Assembly (NCBI GenBank): GCA_002842465.1
Contig: PHDA01000015.1
Location: forward strand, 1 to 63,954
Direction: 5' to 3'
Source of the DNA: Bacteroidetes bacterium HGW-Bacteroidetes-7
Lineage (GTDB): Bacteria > Bacteroidota > Bacteroidia > Bacteroidales > UBA932
DNA length: 63,954 bases
Of the stretch, positions 43,389 through 53,751 are shown one piece after another. The stretch's first letter is position 1. Each line of letters begins with the position of its first letter. Both the position numbers and the translations under genes were made by a program. The notes under the pieces are model-generated. The model worked only from the letters and a program-made list of their open reading frames with translations. It searched no databases and was not told the DNA's origin.

Positions 43389-44314
43389 TAAAGCAGTGGC
43401 AAACATTGGTTCATACAGAACCACTAAAAGATAGAATAAAATACAGCCATAAAATACTGTTCATCGGATCTTGTTTTGCCAATGAGATTGGGAACAGAAT
43501 GCAAAACCTAAGATTCAAAACAATTGTAAACCCCTTTGGAGTGCTATTTAACCCTGCTTCAATAGCTCTCTCTTTAAAGAGAATTGAATCAGAAACTCCC
43601 TTTACAGCAGAAGAACTGATAAAGGCAGGAGATATTTTCAAGAGCTTTATGCACGGCAGTGAATTTGCTTCAACTTCTGAAAAGGAGTTTCTTGACAAAA
43701 ACAATAAGCTGCTTACAGATACCTCATTACATTTTAAAGAGAGTAGCTGGATTGTGGTTACCCTTGGTACATCTTGGATTTTCAGAGAGAAAAAGAGCGG
43801 GAAGGTGGTCTCCAATTGTCACAAGCTTCCATCGGAGATGTTTGTGCGAGAGGCTATGAAAGCTGAGGAGATTGAAAAAGTGCTCTCAGAGATTATTGAG
43901 CGACACCCCGACAAAAAATGGGTATTCACAGTAAGCCCCATAAGGCATTTGAAAGACGGAGCTAACGGCAATCAATTAAGTAAAGCAAGACTTTTACTTG
44001 CTGTAAATGCGCTTGTGGAAAGATTTTCAAATGTTTTTTACTTCCCGGCTTATGAGATTTTCATGGATGAATTAAGAGATTACAGATTTTATGCAGCGGA
44101 TATGATTCACCCTTCGGAGGAGTCTGTGGATTTCATTTGGGAGAGATTTTGTGAATTTACGGTAGATGCTTCATGTGAGTCCATTATGTCAGATATTACC
44201 TCTTTGAACAGGATGAAGCAACATAGGCCTCTTTTCCCTGAAAGTAAAGATTATAGGCGTTTTTTAGAGAAAATTGCAGAACTTGAGAGTAAAATTGCCT
44301 CTAAAGGGCTGTAA
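43385..44314 (+). CDS. GSCFA domain protein
   Basis: The name motif GSCFANEIGNRM is at residues 28-39. The family belongs to the SGNH/GDSL-like esterase group: Ser in GSCFA and a distal DMIHPSEESVDFIW with Asp and His complete a plausible triad. Substrate unknown; it has no signal peptide and so is probably cytoplasmic. 309 residues, full length. Coupled to queG by a 4-nt overlap, a pairing I cannot explain functionally. Confidence 0.9.
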   Translation: MIKQWQTLVHTEPLKDRIKYSHKILFIGSCFANEIGNRMQNLRFKTIVNPFGVLFNPASIALSLKRIESETPFTAEELIKAGDIFKSFMHGSEFASTSEKEFLDKNNKLLTDTSLHFKESSWIVVTLGTSWIFREKKSGKVVSNCHKLPSEMFVREAMKAEEIEKVLSEIIERHPDKKWVFTVSPIRHLKDGANGNQLSKARLLLAVNALVERFSNVFYFPAYEIFMDELRDYRFYAADMIHPSEESVDFIWERFCEFTVDASCESIMSDITSLNRMKQHRPLFPESKDYRRFLEKIAELESKIASKGL

Positions 44315-44465
44315 AATGCTGAAAAAATTTTTTTAATTACGTTTTTTTATTAAATTTGGTTGCTTCTTGAAACGGGGCATCATAAGTTGAAGAAATTTAA
44401 ACGAATGTTTCCCCGAAATTCTTAAGATAATAATAAATAAATTCGATAATAAAACATTTCTATTA

Positions 44466-44497
44466 TTTGTTTGAAACAATTATAAAATATACATTTG
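44466..44497 (+). promoter_or_regulatory. Promoter of the HU gene
   Basis: TTTG at 44466-44469, 20 bp, then TACATTTG at 44490-44497: both boxes match the Bacteroidota consensus fully. Leader of about 33 nt before the ATG at 44537. A second -7-like TAAATTTG at 44351-44358 has no good -33. The remaining part of 44315-44465 is AT-rich and shows nothing else. Confidence 0.75.
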
Positions 44498-44536
44498 TAT
44501 AGAAATCAGTTAAATCAACATCCTAAACCATAAATC

Positions 44537-44809
44537 ATGAACAAGGCAGAATTAATAGCAGCTATCGCAGCACAGACAGAACTTACAAAAGTTGATGCAA
44601 AAAAAGCTCTTGATGCATTTATCGATGTAGCCAGCGAGTCTTTGAAAAAAGGCGAGAGACTTACTCTCGTTGGATTTGGTTCATTTTCGGTAAACGAAAG
44701 GAACGCTCGTAACGGAAGAAATCCTCGTACAGGCTCGAAAATTGAAATTTCCGCTAAAAAAGTGGTAAGATTTAAAGCTGGTGCAGAATTAAATGACCTA
44801 GTCAACTAA
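44537..44809 (+). CDS. HU family DNA-binding protein
   Basis: Nucleoid protein that bends DNA, 90 residues as in typical HU. MNKAELIAAIAAQTELTKVD at the start, then GERLTLVGFGSFSVNERNAR and the DNA-contact arm RNGRNPRTGSKIEI. Single gene with its own promoter and terminator. Confidence 0.97.
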   Translation: MNKAELIAAIAAQTELTKVDAKKALDAFIDVASESLKKGERLTLVGFGSFSVNERNARNGRNPRTGSKIEISAKKVVRFKAGAELNDLVN

Positions 44810-44830
44810 TCTGTCTCAATCAGAATCGAA

Positions 44831-44860
44831 AGACGCCCTGCACAGGGGCGTCTTTTTTTA
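44831..44860 (+). terminator. Terminator of the HU gene
   Basis: GACGCCC (44832-44838) pairs with GGGCGTC (44846-44852); TG/CA close the loop with one bulged G. A T-run of eight follows. 22 nt after the HU stop. Confidence 0.92.
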
Positions 44861-44924
44861 TAGTAATCATCACTATATTGATTGTAAATAGATAGTTATT
44901 AATGAGATAAAAATGAAGACTGCG

Positions 44925-45548
44925 TTAGTAAGCGATAAACACCAGAATTCTCCCCTTTTCGATAAAATGCAATGTAAACTCGTCACCTTCACATTCGTTT
45001 AGAGTACCTTTCCACCAAGAGTCAAAAATAACCTTGTCAAGCGGGTATTTAAGCCCCTCTGATTTAATCCTTACTCCGCTATCTAATGCGATTAATGAAA
45101 CATTACAGCCCTTTGTTACGCTAAATGTCTTGTCCTCCCAAATCGGGTAAAATACGCCATTGTTTGTCCACATCTCAACAGGGGTTGTACTCTTTTGTGC
45201 ATACATTAACAATAGAGATATATTTCCGAGTGAATGGTCTTCTCTGATTCCTGTTGCTCCAAGAATTACAATTTTTTCAGGGTTTTGAAGCAGTGCAAAA
45301 TCAAATGCCTTGGTCAGATCATTGGTCTCCTGGCAACTATTAGGGTGAATTATTGAAGCAAATCTATCTTTTATATTGCCGCTTAAAGAATCCATATCAC
45401 CCACGATTGCATCGGGAATAATGCCGGTGGCAATTAGTCTGTCTGCAGCACCGTCACAGCAAACTATATATCCCGCCTCTCTCAACTGATTCAGGGGCGC
45501 TGAGTGAATTGGAAATTCACCGTCAGCAAGTATGATAAGGGGTTTCAT
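44925..45548 (-). CDS. Thiamine diphosphokinase
   Basis: Transfers pyrophosphate from ATP to thiamine. Start at ATG 45548 (MKPLIILADGEFP); the open frame upstream lies inside fmt. Motifs: CCDGAADRL, DAIVGDMDSLSGN with the Asp cluster, DLTKAFDFAL, and ILGATGIREDHSLGNISLL. 207 residues, complete. One base after the fmt stop, so cotranscribed with alaS-lptF-fmt. Cytoplasmic. Confidence 0.93.
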   Translation of the reverse strand: MKPLIILADGEFPIHSAPLNQLREAGYIVCCDGAADRLIATGIIPDAIVGDMDSLSGNIKDRFASIIHPNSCQETNDLTKAFDFALLQNPEKIVILGATGIREDHSLGNISLLLMYAQKSTTPVEMWTNNGVFYPIWEDKTFSVTKGCNVSLIALDSGVRIKSEGLKYPLDKVIFDSWWKGTLNECEGDEFTLHFIEKGRILVFIAY

Positions 45549-45549
45549 T

Positions 45550-46521
45550 TTATTCAAATTTATACAGAGAAATATCTCTGAAGCCGGCCAGAAACTCCCT
45601 AATATTAAGTCTTTTCTTTCCTGCAGCCTGAATTGAAGTAATTGAGATGTAACCGTCATTACACCTTACCTTTAAAAACGTTTTGCCATCTGTGAGTATT
45701 CCACCGGCATCGAGTTTAGAAGAGTCATCTTCAAGGAGTGCTGAGTATATCTTTACAGGTATTGTCGTATCATCTTTAATAAGAGATGAGTATGCCGCAG
45801 GGTAAGGACTTAGTCCGCGGATTTGGTTGAAAATCTTAACGGAGTGGCAGTTCCAGTCAATTTTGCCGGTGTTTTTGTCGAGTTTTGGAGCCTCTTTTAG
45901 CGAGTTACCTCCGGTTACAAGAGAAGATTGATTTATGGCATTTGCCTGCCCGTTTATAATAAGGTCAACAGTTTCGCAGACAAGATCAGCACCAAGATTC
46001 ATGAGTTTATCATGCAGCTCCCCGGCAGTTTCAGACATTCCAATTTCGCACTCTCTCTGCAAAAGGATCTCTCCCGTATCTATCTTTTCATCAATTATAA
46101 ATGTTGTCACTCCACTCTTTTTCTCACCATTCATTATGGCGTGGTTAATAGGTGCAGCACCACGGTATTGAGGGAGCAAAGATGCATGCAGGTTAAATGT
46201 TCCGAATTCGGGAATCGACCATACTGCTTTAGGAAGCATTCTGAATGCGACAACAACAAAGATATGGGCATTTAATTTTATTAAATCATCCAGAAACGAC
46301 TCATCTTTTAAAGATAAGGGCTGAAATACTTGTATCCCGTTTGCAAGGGCGTACTCCTTTACATCACTCATAGACATCTTTAAGCCTCTGCCCACCGGTT
46401 TGTCGGGGGCGGTGACAACCGCGCATACATTGTACCCTTTATCAAAAAGGGCCTTTAGGGGTGCAACGGCAAATCCGGGTGTGCCCATAAACACAACTCT
46501 TATATCATTCGGGTTTCTCAC
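45550..46521 (-). CDS. fmt: Methionyl-tRNA formyltransferase
   Basis: Formylates initiator Met-tRNA. N-terminal domain: VVFMGTPGFAVAPLKAL, HASLLPQYRGAAPINHAIMN (catalytic Asn/His region), and ETAGELHDKLMNLGADL; C-terminal OB domain ends RDISLYKFE. 323 residues. The start is a GTG at 46521, inside the end of lptF (17-bp overlap); no in-frame ATG is available before the VVFMGTP strand. Confidence 0.96.
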   Translation of the reverse strand: MRNPNDIRVVFMGTPGFAVAPLKALFDKGYNVCAVVTAPDKPVGRGLKMSMSDVKEYALANGIQVFQPLSLKDESFLDDLIKLNAHIFVVVAFRMLPKAVWSIPEFGTFNLHASLLPQYRGAAPINHAIMNGEKKSGVTTFIIDEKIDTGEILLQRECEIGMSETAGELHDKLMNLGADLVCETVDLIINGQANAINQSSLVTGGNSLKEAPKLDKNTGKIDWNCHSVKIFNQIRGLSPYPAAYSSLIKDDTTIPVKIYSALLEDDSSKLDAGGILTDGKTFLKVRCNDGYISITSIQAAGKKRLNIREFLAGFRDISLYKFE

Positions 46522-47959
46522 CTTTGTATCTGTTAATTTTATCCAAAACTTTTTTGAAAAATTGAATATAAGCCTCAGTATTAAATAGTGATGAGTCTCT
46601 TGTCGATTTCCATGTCAAATATACCCCAATGGGGAAAAGAACCATCGACGATATAAGCGTACCCATCGCCGGAGACACAACTCCGTCAGTGGCAAGTTTT
46701 TTTCCGCTGATGTCAATTACCCAGTAAACAACAAAAAAGAGCATGGAGACTATTACAGGAGTACCAAGTCCTCCTTTTCGGATTAACGCTCCAAGTGGTG
46801 CACCAATAAAGAAAAATATCAGGCAGGCGATTGAGAGGGTAAATTTTCGAATACTTTCGATACTTATTTTCCTGAGTGGATAAACATACTGATACTCTTC
46901 AATCTGAAAATTATCTACAAGAGTTGTGGCATTTTCAAGTTGTCCAATGGTAACTCTAAGGTCCTGTCTTTTGTCTTCCAGTGATTTCCATTGAAACAGG
47001 GAATCATATTCTATTGTCTTTGTATATTTTGATTGATATGCTGTGTCAAGTTCACGACTAAATGTGAGGCCTCCTCCGCTGACAAGATTGCGATATTGGT
47101 TGGTTTTTATTTTAACATAGACTGAGTCAATAGAATCTTTGGCCATTCTTAGCTGAGAAAGGTTTTGTGTCATAACTTCGTTACTGAACCTGTCCTCATC
47201 TGAACGTTGGAACGCATAGCTTTCAATCGAAATTGCCATCTCCTGCTTTGTGAATCCGATTCGTTGAAGTGTAAAGGGGCTGTCAAGAATCCCAGGATCG
47301 TGTGGTTCCTCTTCATACGAGTAGCCGTCATAAAGTGTAAAAAGCAGACTCTTCTTGTCAGCCGTAAATTTTATGGATCCGGAATCTGCAAGGGTCAAAT
47401 TTGTATTCCCGAATCCACTCTTATGAGTGTAAACCATAACATCATAAATTGAACCGGTCTCATCGTCACGACTTCCAATTCTTATGTTATATCCTTCAAT
47501 TCCATTATAAAATATTCCGGTGGGAATTCTGATCTCCTCTTTTGTTTTGCTTATATCATCCCTTAAAGAGTATATTTTGTTGTAAGATACAGGTATAAGA
47601 TTGTTTGAGGCAAAGAATGCCCCTATACTTATAAAGAATGAAAGTATGATAAGAGGGGCCATTATCCTTTGCAGGGAGATTCCGGCCGCCTTCATCGCAA
47701 GCAATTCGCTGTTTTCTCCCATGCCGCCAAGTGTCATGATTGAAGCAAGCAGTGTTGCAATTGGCAAAGCAAGTGGAATCAGAGTCGCAGAACCCCATCC
47801 CAGAAACTCAAGAATGACCATAACTCCGAGCCCTTTTCCTACTAGTTCGTCAATGTAAAGCCACAAAAATTGCAGCATAAGTGAGAAAATTACAATGAGA
47901 AATGTAAGAACAAAGGGGCCTAGAAATGATTTAACAATAAACTGGTCTAGTTTTTTCAA
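46505..47959 (-). CDS. LptF/LptG family LPS export permease (long form)
   Basis: Second YjgP/YjgQ family permease in the window. MKKLDQFIVKSFLGPFVLTF and ALPIATLLASIMTLGGMGEN (TM2-3 signature) identify it; the extended periplasmic domain contains an extra charged stretch (about 270-340). At 484 residues it is longer than the 363-residue copy at 40270; I infer this is the LptF partner and the other LptG. It lies between alaS and fmt on the minus strand. Confidence 0.92.
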   Translation of the reverse strand: MKKLDQFIVKSFLGPFVLTFLIVIFSLMLQFLWLYIDELVGKGLGVMVILEFLGWGSATLIPLALPIATLLASIMTLGGMGENSELLAMKAAGISLQRIMAPLIILSFFISIGAFFASNNLIPVSYNKIYSLRDDISKTKEEIRIPTGIFYNGIEGYNIRIGSRDDETGSIYDVMVYTHKSGFGNTNLTLADSGSIKFTADKKSLLFTLYDGYSYEEEPHDPGILDSPFTLQRIGFTKQEMAISIESYAFQRSDEDRFSNEVMTQNLSQLRMAKDSIDSVYVKIKTNQYRNLVSGGGLTFSRELDTAYQSKYTKTIEYDSLFQWKSLEDKRQDLRVTIGQLENATTLVDNFQIEEYQYVYPLRKISIESIRKFTLSIACLIFFFIGAPLGALIRKGGLGTPVIVSMLFFVVYWVIDISGKKLATDGVVSPAMGTLISSMVLFPIGVYLTWKSTRDSSLFNTEAYIQFFKKVLDKINRYKGEKPE

Positions 47960-47965
47960 AATTGA

Positions 47966-50578
47966 CTATTTAGAAACCATTTCAATCAACTTTACAATAG
48001 CATCGGAAATACCGTCAGGGTTTTTTCCTCCCGCCGTTGCAAAGAAATTTTGTCCTCCGCCTCCGCCGTTAATAAATTTGGCCGCTTCACGGATGTCTTT
48101 AGAGGCGTTGCACCCATGTGATGTCATATCATCTGTGTACATTAATGCAAGTGATGCTTTACCCTCATAACTGTACCCTGCAATGAATGCCGCAGAGGTA
48201 AATTCGCTGCGAATCATAAAGGCAACATTCTTCACCACTTCAGGATTATGTTCACCTTTAAGAATCATAACTTTAATTCCTTTAACCACCTCCATATCCT
48301 GGACGACTCTCTCCTTTAGTGCTTTTGCTCTCTCCTTCATTGCCTCTTCAAGATTCCTGCCAAGAGTTTCGTTTTCACTTACAAGTTTCTGAATAGCACT
48401 TATTACATTCGGGGTGTTATTTAAAAGTTGTTTTATTGCCTTAATTGTATCTTCTTCTTTCTCAATCAGTTGTTCTGCATTAACCCCTGTTGTTGCCTCA
48501 ATTCTTCTTACACCGGCTGCAATAGCTGATTCGGAGATAATTTTAAAGAGACCAATATTTCCTGTAGATGATGTATGTGTTCCTCCACACAACTCAATAG
48601 AATCTCCGAAACGAATAACCCTTACCGATTCTCCGTACTTCTCTCCAAAAAGGGCAATTGCCCCCATACTCTTTGCCACATCAACTGGAACATCTCTATA
48701 TTCATCCCTGGATGAATTTTCTCTTATATAACTGTTTACCAAATTCTCTACTTTACGAAGGTTTTCATCAGTAGCTTTTTCATAATGTGAGAAGTCAAAC
48801 CTGAAATGGGACGGGCTTACAAGTGAACCTTTCTGTTCAATATGGTTGCCAAGAACCTCTCTGAGAGCTCTGTGCAAAAGGTGTGTTGCAGTATGGTTGT
48901 TGGCGGTTGATAGCCTCTTCTCAAGATCTATCCTGGCAGTAAAAATTCCTGTAACCTCTGAAGGAAGCTTTTCGGCAATATGAATGCTAAGATTGTTCTC
49001 CTTCACTGTGTTTGTTATTTCAATAACCTCTCCTTTTGCTGAAGTGATTGTGCCGGTATCGCCAACCTGACCACCACTTTCTGCATAAAACGGACTCTTA
49101 TCAAAAACAAGTTGACAGAACTCTTTGTTGTTGGTCTTGATCTTTTTGTATCGTACTATGTGGACCTCATCGGTGCTTTTTTCGTATCCGGTAAATACCG
49201 GTTCAGAATATGGCATAACCTCAATCCAGTCTCCCTCTTGTGCAAATGTTGCTTTCCGACTTCTCTCCTTCTGTTTTCCAAGCTCCTCTTCAAATGATTT
49301 GTGGTCAATTGTAAATCCTTTCTCCCGTGCAATCAGTTCACTAAGGTCTATCGGGAAACCGTATGTGTCGTATAAAATAAATGCATCTTCACCAGAGATT
49401 TTTTTAGAATCCTTGTTTTTTTCCATAAGTGAATCCAGAAGGCGAATACCCTTCTCAAGTGTTCTTAGGAAAGACTCCTCCTCCTCTTTTATAACCTTCT
49501 CAATTAAATTCTTCTGAGAGACAAGTTCAGGAAATGCACTCCCCATTTCGGATACCAGTGTAGGAACAAGTCTGCATAGAAGTGGCTCTGAGCAATTAAG
49601 AAATGTGTATGCGTACCTGACGGCTCTGCGGAGGATTCTTCTTATAACATATCCTGCTTTCACATTTGAAGGGAGCTGACCATCTGCTATTGATAAACTT
49701 ATTGCTCTTATATGGTCTGCAATAACTCTCATTGCCACCCCTGTCTGATGAGATTCGTTATAATCTTTTCCTGTGACGTTTGAAATCTCCTTTATCATAC
49801 CAGAAAACACATCTGTATCGTAGTTGCTCTGCTTACCTTGCATAGCCATACAAAGCCTTTCGAGCCCCATCCCGGTATCCACGTGTTTCTGAGGAAGTGG
49901 AACAAGCTCTCCGTTTGCCTTTCTGTTGTATTGAATAAATACAAGATTCCAGATTTCAATAACCAGATGGTGACCTTGATTTACCAGTGTTGCTCCATCA
50001 ACAGCAGCTCTCTCTGAATCGCTTCGAATATCTACATGGATTTCACTGCAAGGGCCGCAAGGGCCTGTGTCACCCATCTCCCAAAAGTTGTCCTTCTTGT
50101 TTCCAAGTAGTATTCTTTCTGCAGGTAAATATTTTTTCCATTCATTAGCTGCCTCGTTGTCAGGATCGATACCTTCATGTGGATTGCCTTCAAATACAGT
50201 TGCATATAGTCTGTTAGTATCCAGTTTATACACTTTTGTGAGAAGCTCCCAGGCCCAGTCAATAGCCTCTTTTTTAAAATAGTCTCCAAAGCTCCAGTTG
50301 CCAAGCATCTCAAACATAGTGTGGTGGTATGTGTCGTGGCCCACTTCTTCTAAGTCATTATGTTTTCCGCTGACCCTGAGACATTTTTGAGTGTCTGTAA
50401 CTCTCGGGTATTTTGGAACGGAGTTACCCAAAAACCAGTCTTTAAACTGGTTCATTCCGGCGTTGGTAAACATAAGGGTAGGGTCGTCCTTAATAACCAT
50501 TGGAGCCGAGGGAACAATTGAATGTCCTTTGCTTTCGAAAAAATTTAAAAAATTATCTCTTATCTCTTTTGATGTCAT
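47966..50578 (-). CDS. alaS: Alanyl-tRNA synthetase
   Basis: Charges tRNA-Ala. Class II core at the N-terminus: [20 protein letters not shown] and the motif-2 [15 protein letters not shown]. The editing domain has the zinc ligands in [14 protein letters not shown] and [13 protein letters not shown]. The C-terminal C-Ala domain ends with [16 protein letters not shown]. 870 residues, complete. First gene of the alaS-lptF-fmt-thiamine diphosphokinase series. Confidence 0.98.
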   Translation of the reverse strand: MTSKEIRDNFLNFFESKGHSIVPSAPMVIKDDPTLMFTNAGMNQFKDWFLGNSVPKYPRVTDTQKCLRVSGKHNDLEEVGHDTYHHTMFEMLGNWSFGDYFKKEAIDWAWELLTKVYKLDTNRLYATVFEGNPHEGIDPDNEAANEWKKYLPAERILLGNKKDNFWEMGDTGPCGPCSEIHVDIRSDSERAAVDGATLVNQGHHLVIEIWNLVFIQYNRKANGELVPLPQKHVDTGMGLERLCMAMQGKQSNYDTDVFSGMIKEISNVTGKDYNESHQTGVAMRVIADHIRAISLSIADGQLPSNVKAGYVIRRILRRAVRYAYTFLNCSEPLLCRLVPTLVSEMGSAFPELVSQKNLIEKVIKEEEESFLRTLEKGIRLLDSLMEKNKDSKKISGEDAFILYDTYGFPIDLSELIAREKGFTIDHKSFEEELGKQKERSRKATFAQEGDWIEVMPYSEPVFTGYEKSTDEVHIVRYKKIKTNNKEFCQLVFDKSPFYAESGGQVGDTGTITSAKGEVIEITNTVKENNLSIHIAEKLPSEVTGIFTARIDLEKRLSTANNHTATHLLHRALREVLGNHIEQKGSLVSPSHFRFDFSHYEKATDENLRKVENLVNSYIRENSSRDEYRDVPVDVAKSMGAIALFGEKYGESVRVIRFGDSIELCGGTHTSSTGNIGLFKIISESAIAAGVRRIEATTGVNAEQLIEKEEDTIKAIKQLLNNTPNVISAIQKLVSENETLGRNLEEAMKERAKALKERVVQDMEVVKGIKVMILKGEHNPEVVKNVAFMIRSEFTSAAFIAGYSYEGKASLALMYTDDMTSHGCNASKDIREAAKFINGGGGGQNFFATAGGKNPDGISDAIVKLIEMVSK

Positions 50579-50615
50579 ATATTTTAAGGCTGTTTGTCGG
50601 TTTTTTTATGAATCA

Positions 50616-50623
50616 CAAAAATA
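50616..50623 (-). promoter_or_regulatory. alaS promoter -7 box
   Basis: On the minus strand TATTTTTG (plus 50623-50616), full match to TAnnTTTG, about 38 nt before the alaS start. No clear -33 TTG. Confidence 0.4.
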
Positions 50624-50643
50624 GGTTTTTTATTAAAATTATA

Positions 50644-50651
50644 TAAATTTG
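50644..50651 (+). promoter_or_regulatory. Promoter -7 box of the M23 peptidase operon
   Basis: TAAATTTG, full match to TAnnTTTG, 25 nt before the ATG at 50677. Divergent from the alaS signal 20 bp away. Confidence 0.5.
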
Positions 50652-50676
50652 CATGAAATAAAGATTGATTTTCCCT

Positions 50677-51639
50677 ATGTCAAAACAAAGAAGATACAAG
50701 TTTAACCCTGATACTCTGGCTTATGAGATTCACAAGATACCAATAAAGGCCAGATTTTCAAAAGGATTTATTCTGTTTCTGCTTAGTATTGCCACTTCTG
50801 TCGGATATTATTACCTCTACACTCAATATTTTTCGCTGGATACCCCAAAATTGCTCTCCATTAAAAGAAGCAACGATGAGCTTGCTAACAGGCTGGAACT
50901 TATTAACCGCCGTTTTGAGAGTGCAAACAGAACTCTGGTTACTCTGCAGATGAGAGATAATTATGTTTACAGACCAATTTTCGGAATGGAAGAGATTCCC
51001 CAAGATGTCAGAAATGCCGGCTTTGGTGGGGTAGACAGGTATTCGCACCTTGAGAATTTTGAAAGATCTGGCATACTTAGTAAAACTGCATTTAACCTTG
51101 ACCTCCTCTATAAAAAGGCCTATGTTCAATCCAGGTCATTTGATGATGTTTCACTGCTGGCTAAAAATGCTGACGAGATGACTCTGTGTGTTCCGGCTAT
51201 ACCTCCGGTAAATATTGCATCTAAAAAGATCAGATATTCGAGCAGCTTTGGTTATAGGAGAGATCCTTTCCACGGAGACTTTAGAATGCATACAGGTATT
51301 GACCTTTCCGGTCCTTTAGGCGAGCCTATCTATGCAACTGGTAATGGTAAGGTGGTTGAGGTAGGTTATGACTTTTTCGGTTATGGCAACTTTGTACTGA
51401 TTGATCACGGATACGGATATAAAACCAGATATGCTCACCTTAAAAATGCATCTGTCACTATTGGCAGGGTTGTCAGAAGAGGAGAGGAGCTGGGAATAAT
51501 GGGCAATACAGGCAGATCAAAAGGGCCTCACCTCCATTATGAAGTAATCTATAGAAATAAGCCGGTTAATCCTCAGAATTACTATAACCGGGATATTAAT
51601 CAGGAAGAGTTCTTCAATTTATTAACTCCCAAGAGTTAA
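50677..51639 (+). CDS. M23 family metallopeptidase, membrane-anchored (first of two)
   Basis: LytM-type endopeptidase or divisome regulator. ATG 50677 (MSKQRRYKFN) is chosen over the TTG four codons earlier. One membrane segment at about 32-50 (GFILFLLSIATSVGYYYLY), a coiled coil at about 60-95, and the M23 domain from about 205. Zinc motifs are complete: MHTGIDL (HxxxD), YAHL and GPHLHYEV (HxH), so it should be catalytic. 320 residues. Followed after 6 nt by a second M23 gene of the same design; the pair is probably produced together in the periplasmic face of the inner membrane. Confidence 0.92.
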   Translation: MSKQRRYKFNPDTLAYEIHKIPIKARFSKGFILFLLSIATSVGYYYLYTQYFSLDTPKLLSIKRSNDELANRLELINRRFESANRTLVTLQMRDNYVYRPIFGMEEIPQDVRNAGFGGVDRYSHLENFERSGILSKTAFNLDLLYKKAYVQSRSFDDVSLLAKNADEMTLCVPAIPPVNIASKKIRYSSSFGYRRDPFHGDFRMHTGIDLSGPLGEPIYATGNGKVVEVGYDFFGYGNFVLIDHGYGYKTRYAHLKNASVTIGRVVRRGEELGIMGNTGRSKGPHLHYEVIYRNKPVNPQNYYNRDINQEEFFNLLTPKS

Positions 51640-51645
51640 AAAGCT

Positions 51646-52596
51646 ATGAGCAAGTACAAATTCAACAGGGAGCAGCTGAGATTCGTAGAGGAGAAACTCG
51701 GACTGACAGGCAGACTTGCACTTGTAATCAAATACATAATTGGAAGCCTGCTTCTGGCGGTGCTTTATTACATTATTTTTGCCTCCTTTTTCAATACCGG
51801 TAAAGAAGAGCGTATTCTTAAAGAGAATCAGATGCTAAGCCTTGAATACAGGAGAGCACTTGAGAAAATGGATGTTTTGGATAGTGTGTTGGGAGACCTT
51901 AAACAGAGAGACAGGGAGATATATATGAGCATATTCAAATCATCTCCTCCGGAACTTCTTAATGAATACAACCCGGGGCTCTATGCACAGCTTGACTCCT
52001 CTTCAGATATTGCGCTTGTAAGTTACGCGTCTGATAGAGTGAGGTTTACGGAGTATCTTGCGGGGGAGCTCAACAGTAAATTCGCTGCAATATTTGACAC
52101 CTTGAAAAAAAGAGATGACCTCAACTCTATTCCATCTGTAATGCCCGTAAAGGGGATGACTGTCTCTCAAACAGGAGCCAGTATTGGAGATAAAATTCAC
52201 CCCTTTTACAAAACCATGACCAAACATACAGGTATAGATCTGTTAGCCGGACTTGGTACAGAGGTGGTGTCAACGGCAAGGGGAGTAGTTGCCGAGGTCT
52301 CAAGGTCGGACAGAGGAAGGGGCAACCAGATTACCATAAACCATGGAGGGGGATATCAGACCTATTATGCTCATCTTGGTGAGGTACTTGTCAGAAACGG
52401 TCAGGTTGTTAACAGAGGTATGGTTATTGCGAGAGTAGGAAGCAGTGGACTTTCATTCGCTCCGCACCTGCACTATGAGGTGAGATTTAACGGAAAGCCG
52501 ATGGATCCGGTCAATTATTTCTTTTCGGAGTTAACCCCATCGACATACCGCGATATGATGATTATTGCACTTAATAGTGGTCAGTCAATGGACTAG
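51646..52596 (+). CDS. M23 family metallopeptidase, membrane-anchored (second of two)
   Basis: A paralogue of the preceding gene: membrane segment at about 23-48 (LVIKYIIGSLLLAVLYYIIF), coiled coil around 57-90 (ILKENQMLSLEYRRALEKMD), then M23 domain with KHTGIDLLAGLGTEV, YAHLGEV and APHLHYEVRF, all zinc ligands present. 316 residues. Like its neighbour it is expected to cut peptide bridges of peptidoglycan or to regulate division. Confidence 0.92.
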   Translation: MSKYKFNREQLRFVEEKLGLTGRLALVIKYIIGSLLLAVLYYIIFASFFNTGKEERILKENQMLSLEYRRALEKMDVLDSVLGDLKQRDREIYMSIFKSSPPELLNEYNPGLYAQLDSSSDIALVSYASDRVRFTEYLAGELNSKFAAIFDTLKKRDDLNSIPSVMPVKGMTVSQTGASIGDKIHPFYKTMTKHTGIDLLAGLGTEVVSTARGVVAEVSRSDRGRGNQITINHGGGYQTYYAHLGEVLVRNGQVVNRGMVIARVGSSGLSFAPHLHYEVRFNGKPMDPVNYFFSELTPSTYRDMMIIALNSGQSMD

Positions 52597-52627
52597 CCTG
52601 AAATATAACCTTTTAAATTCTGATATT

Positions 52628-52969
52628 ATGCCATACAAAGAGTTTAAGATCGAGAAGCTTTATTATACCATAGGTGAGGTAGCAGAGATTCTAAACGAAA
52701 ACACCTCTCTGGTAAGATTTTGGGCACAGAAATTTCCGGAGTACATTAAACCGGCAAGAAATAAAAAGGGTAACAGGCTTTTTACAGCCGATGATCTTGC
52801 AAATTTCCGGCTGATTTACTATCTCGTAAAAGAGAGGGGAATGACCCTTGAAGGGGCATCAAAAAGACTTAAGGACAACAAAAGCGGGGTGGATAGAAGA
52901 GTAGACGTTGTTGAAATTCTTACAGGCATTAAGGACCGTCTGCTAGAGGTATCTGATTCTTTGCAATAA
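52628..52969 (+). CDS. MerR family transcriptional regulator
   Basis: A 113-residue one-domain regulator. ATG 52628 is supported by the helix-turn-helix segment that follows: LYYTIGEVAEILNENTSLVR and RFWAQKFPEYIKP, with GNRLFTADDLANFRLI as the second MerR motif. The short C-terminal helix carries no Cys or effector domain. Bacteroidota often have this minimal MerR near envelope genes; the target is unknown. Its stop overlaps the Nif3 start (TAATG). Confidence 0.9.
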   Translation: MPYKEFKIEKLYYTIGEVAEILNENTSLVRFWAQKFPEYIKPARNKKGNRLFTADDLANFRLIYYLVKERGMTLEGASKRLKDNKSGVDRRVDVVEILTGIKDRLLEVSDSLQ

Positions 52970-53745
52970 TGAAAGCAGGGGAGATAATTAATATAATTGA
53001 AGAGTTTGCCCCTTGTCACTTTCAAGAGGAGTGGGATAATTCAGGGCTAATGGTTGGAGACTCAGAAAGAGAGGTCTCCTCAGTACTTCTTGCTCTCGAC
53101 TGTACACTTGATGTTGTTGATGAGGCACTGGATTCAGGAGTTGGAATGATTATCACTCATCACCCTCTTATATTCAAAGGAATCAAACGAATTGGCACAA
53201 AGAGCCTGCAGGATAGGATGCTATCCAAAATCATTAAAAATGATCTTGTTGTATATTCTGTACACACCAATATTGACAAGGTTCCAGAAGGTGTAAGCGG
53301 GATAATGGCAGACAAACTTGGCCTGATAAACAGAGTGATACTTTCAAAAAGTGAAAACGAAGGAGTTGGTCTTGGAATTGTTGGAGAACTTACAAATGAG
53401 ATGTCTGCAGAAGACTTTATAACCTTTGTTAAGGAGCGTTTCGGCCTCTCTTTAATCAAAAGTTCCAAGCCACTAAATGGTCAGGTAAAAAAAATTGCAC
53501 TTTGCGGAGGGAGCGGAGGGTCTCTTCTAAGTGACGCAATTAATTCCGGGGCTCAGGTTTATATCTCCGGAGACCTCTCATATCATAACTATTTTTGCGA
53601 AGATGGATTTATGGTAATTGATATTGGCCACTACGAGAGTGAAATAGGAGTACTGGATTTGCTGATGTCAATTATTTTGAAAAAAATTCCTAACTTTGCC
53701 GTTCTCAGAAGTAAAAGAAGTAAAAATCCAATATATTATCGATAA
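52969..53745 (+). CDS. Nif3-like dinuclear metal-center protein, short form
   Basis: Hexameric, metal-binding GTP cyclohydrolase I type 2/NIF3 family protein. Ligand motifs: TCHHPLIFKGIKRI-like ITHHPLIFKGIKRI, VHTNIDKVPEG, CGGSGGSLL, and the C-terminal DIGHYESE with His and Glu. At 258 residues it resembles E. coli YbgI and lacks the inserted PII/CutA-like domain that I expect in many Bacteroidota members of about 365. Biochemical role is unclear. Coupled to the MerR and zinc-ribbon genes by overlap or very close spacing. Confidence 0.9.
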   Translation: MKAGEIINIIEEFAPCHFQEEWDNSGLMVGDSEREVSSVLLALDCTLDVVDEALDSGVGMIITHHPLIFKGIKRIGTKSLQDRMLSKIIKNDLVVYSVHTNIDKVPEGVSGIMADKLGLINRVILSKSENEGVGLGIVGELTNEMSAEDFITFVKERFGLSLIKSSKPLNGQVKKIALCGGSGGSLLSDAINSGAQVYISGDLSYHNYFCEDGFMVIDIGHYESEIGVLDLLMSIILKKIPNFAVLRSKRSKNPIYYR

Positions 53746-53751
53746 TTGATT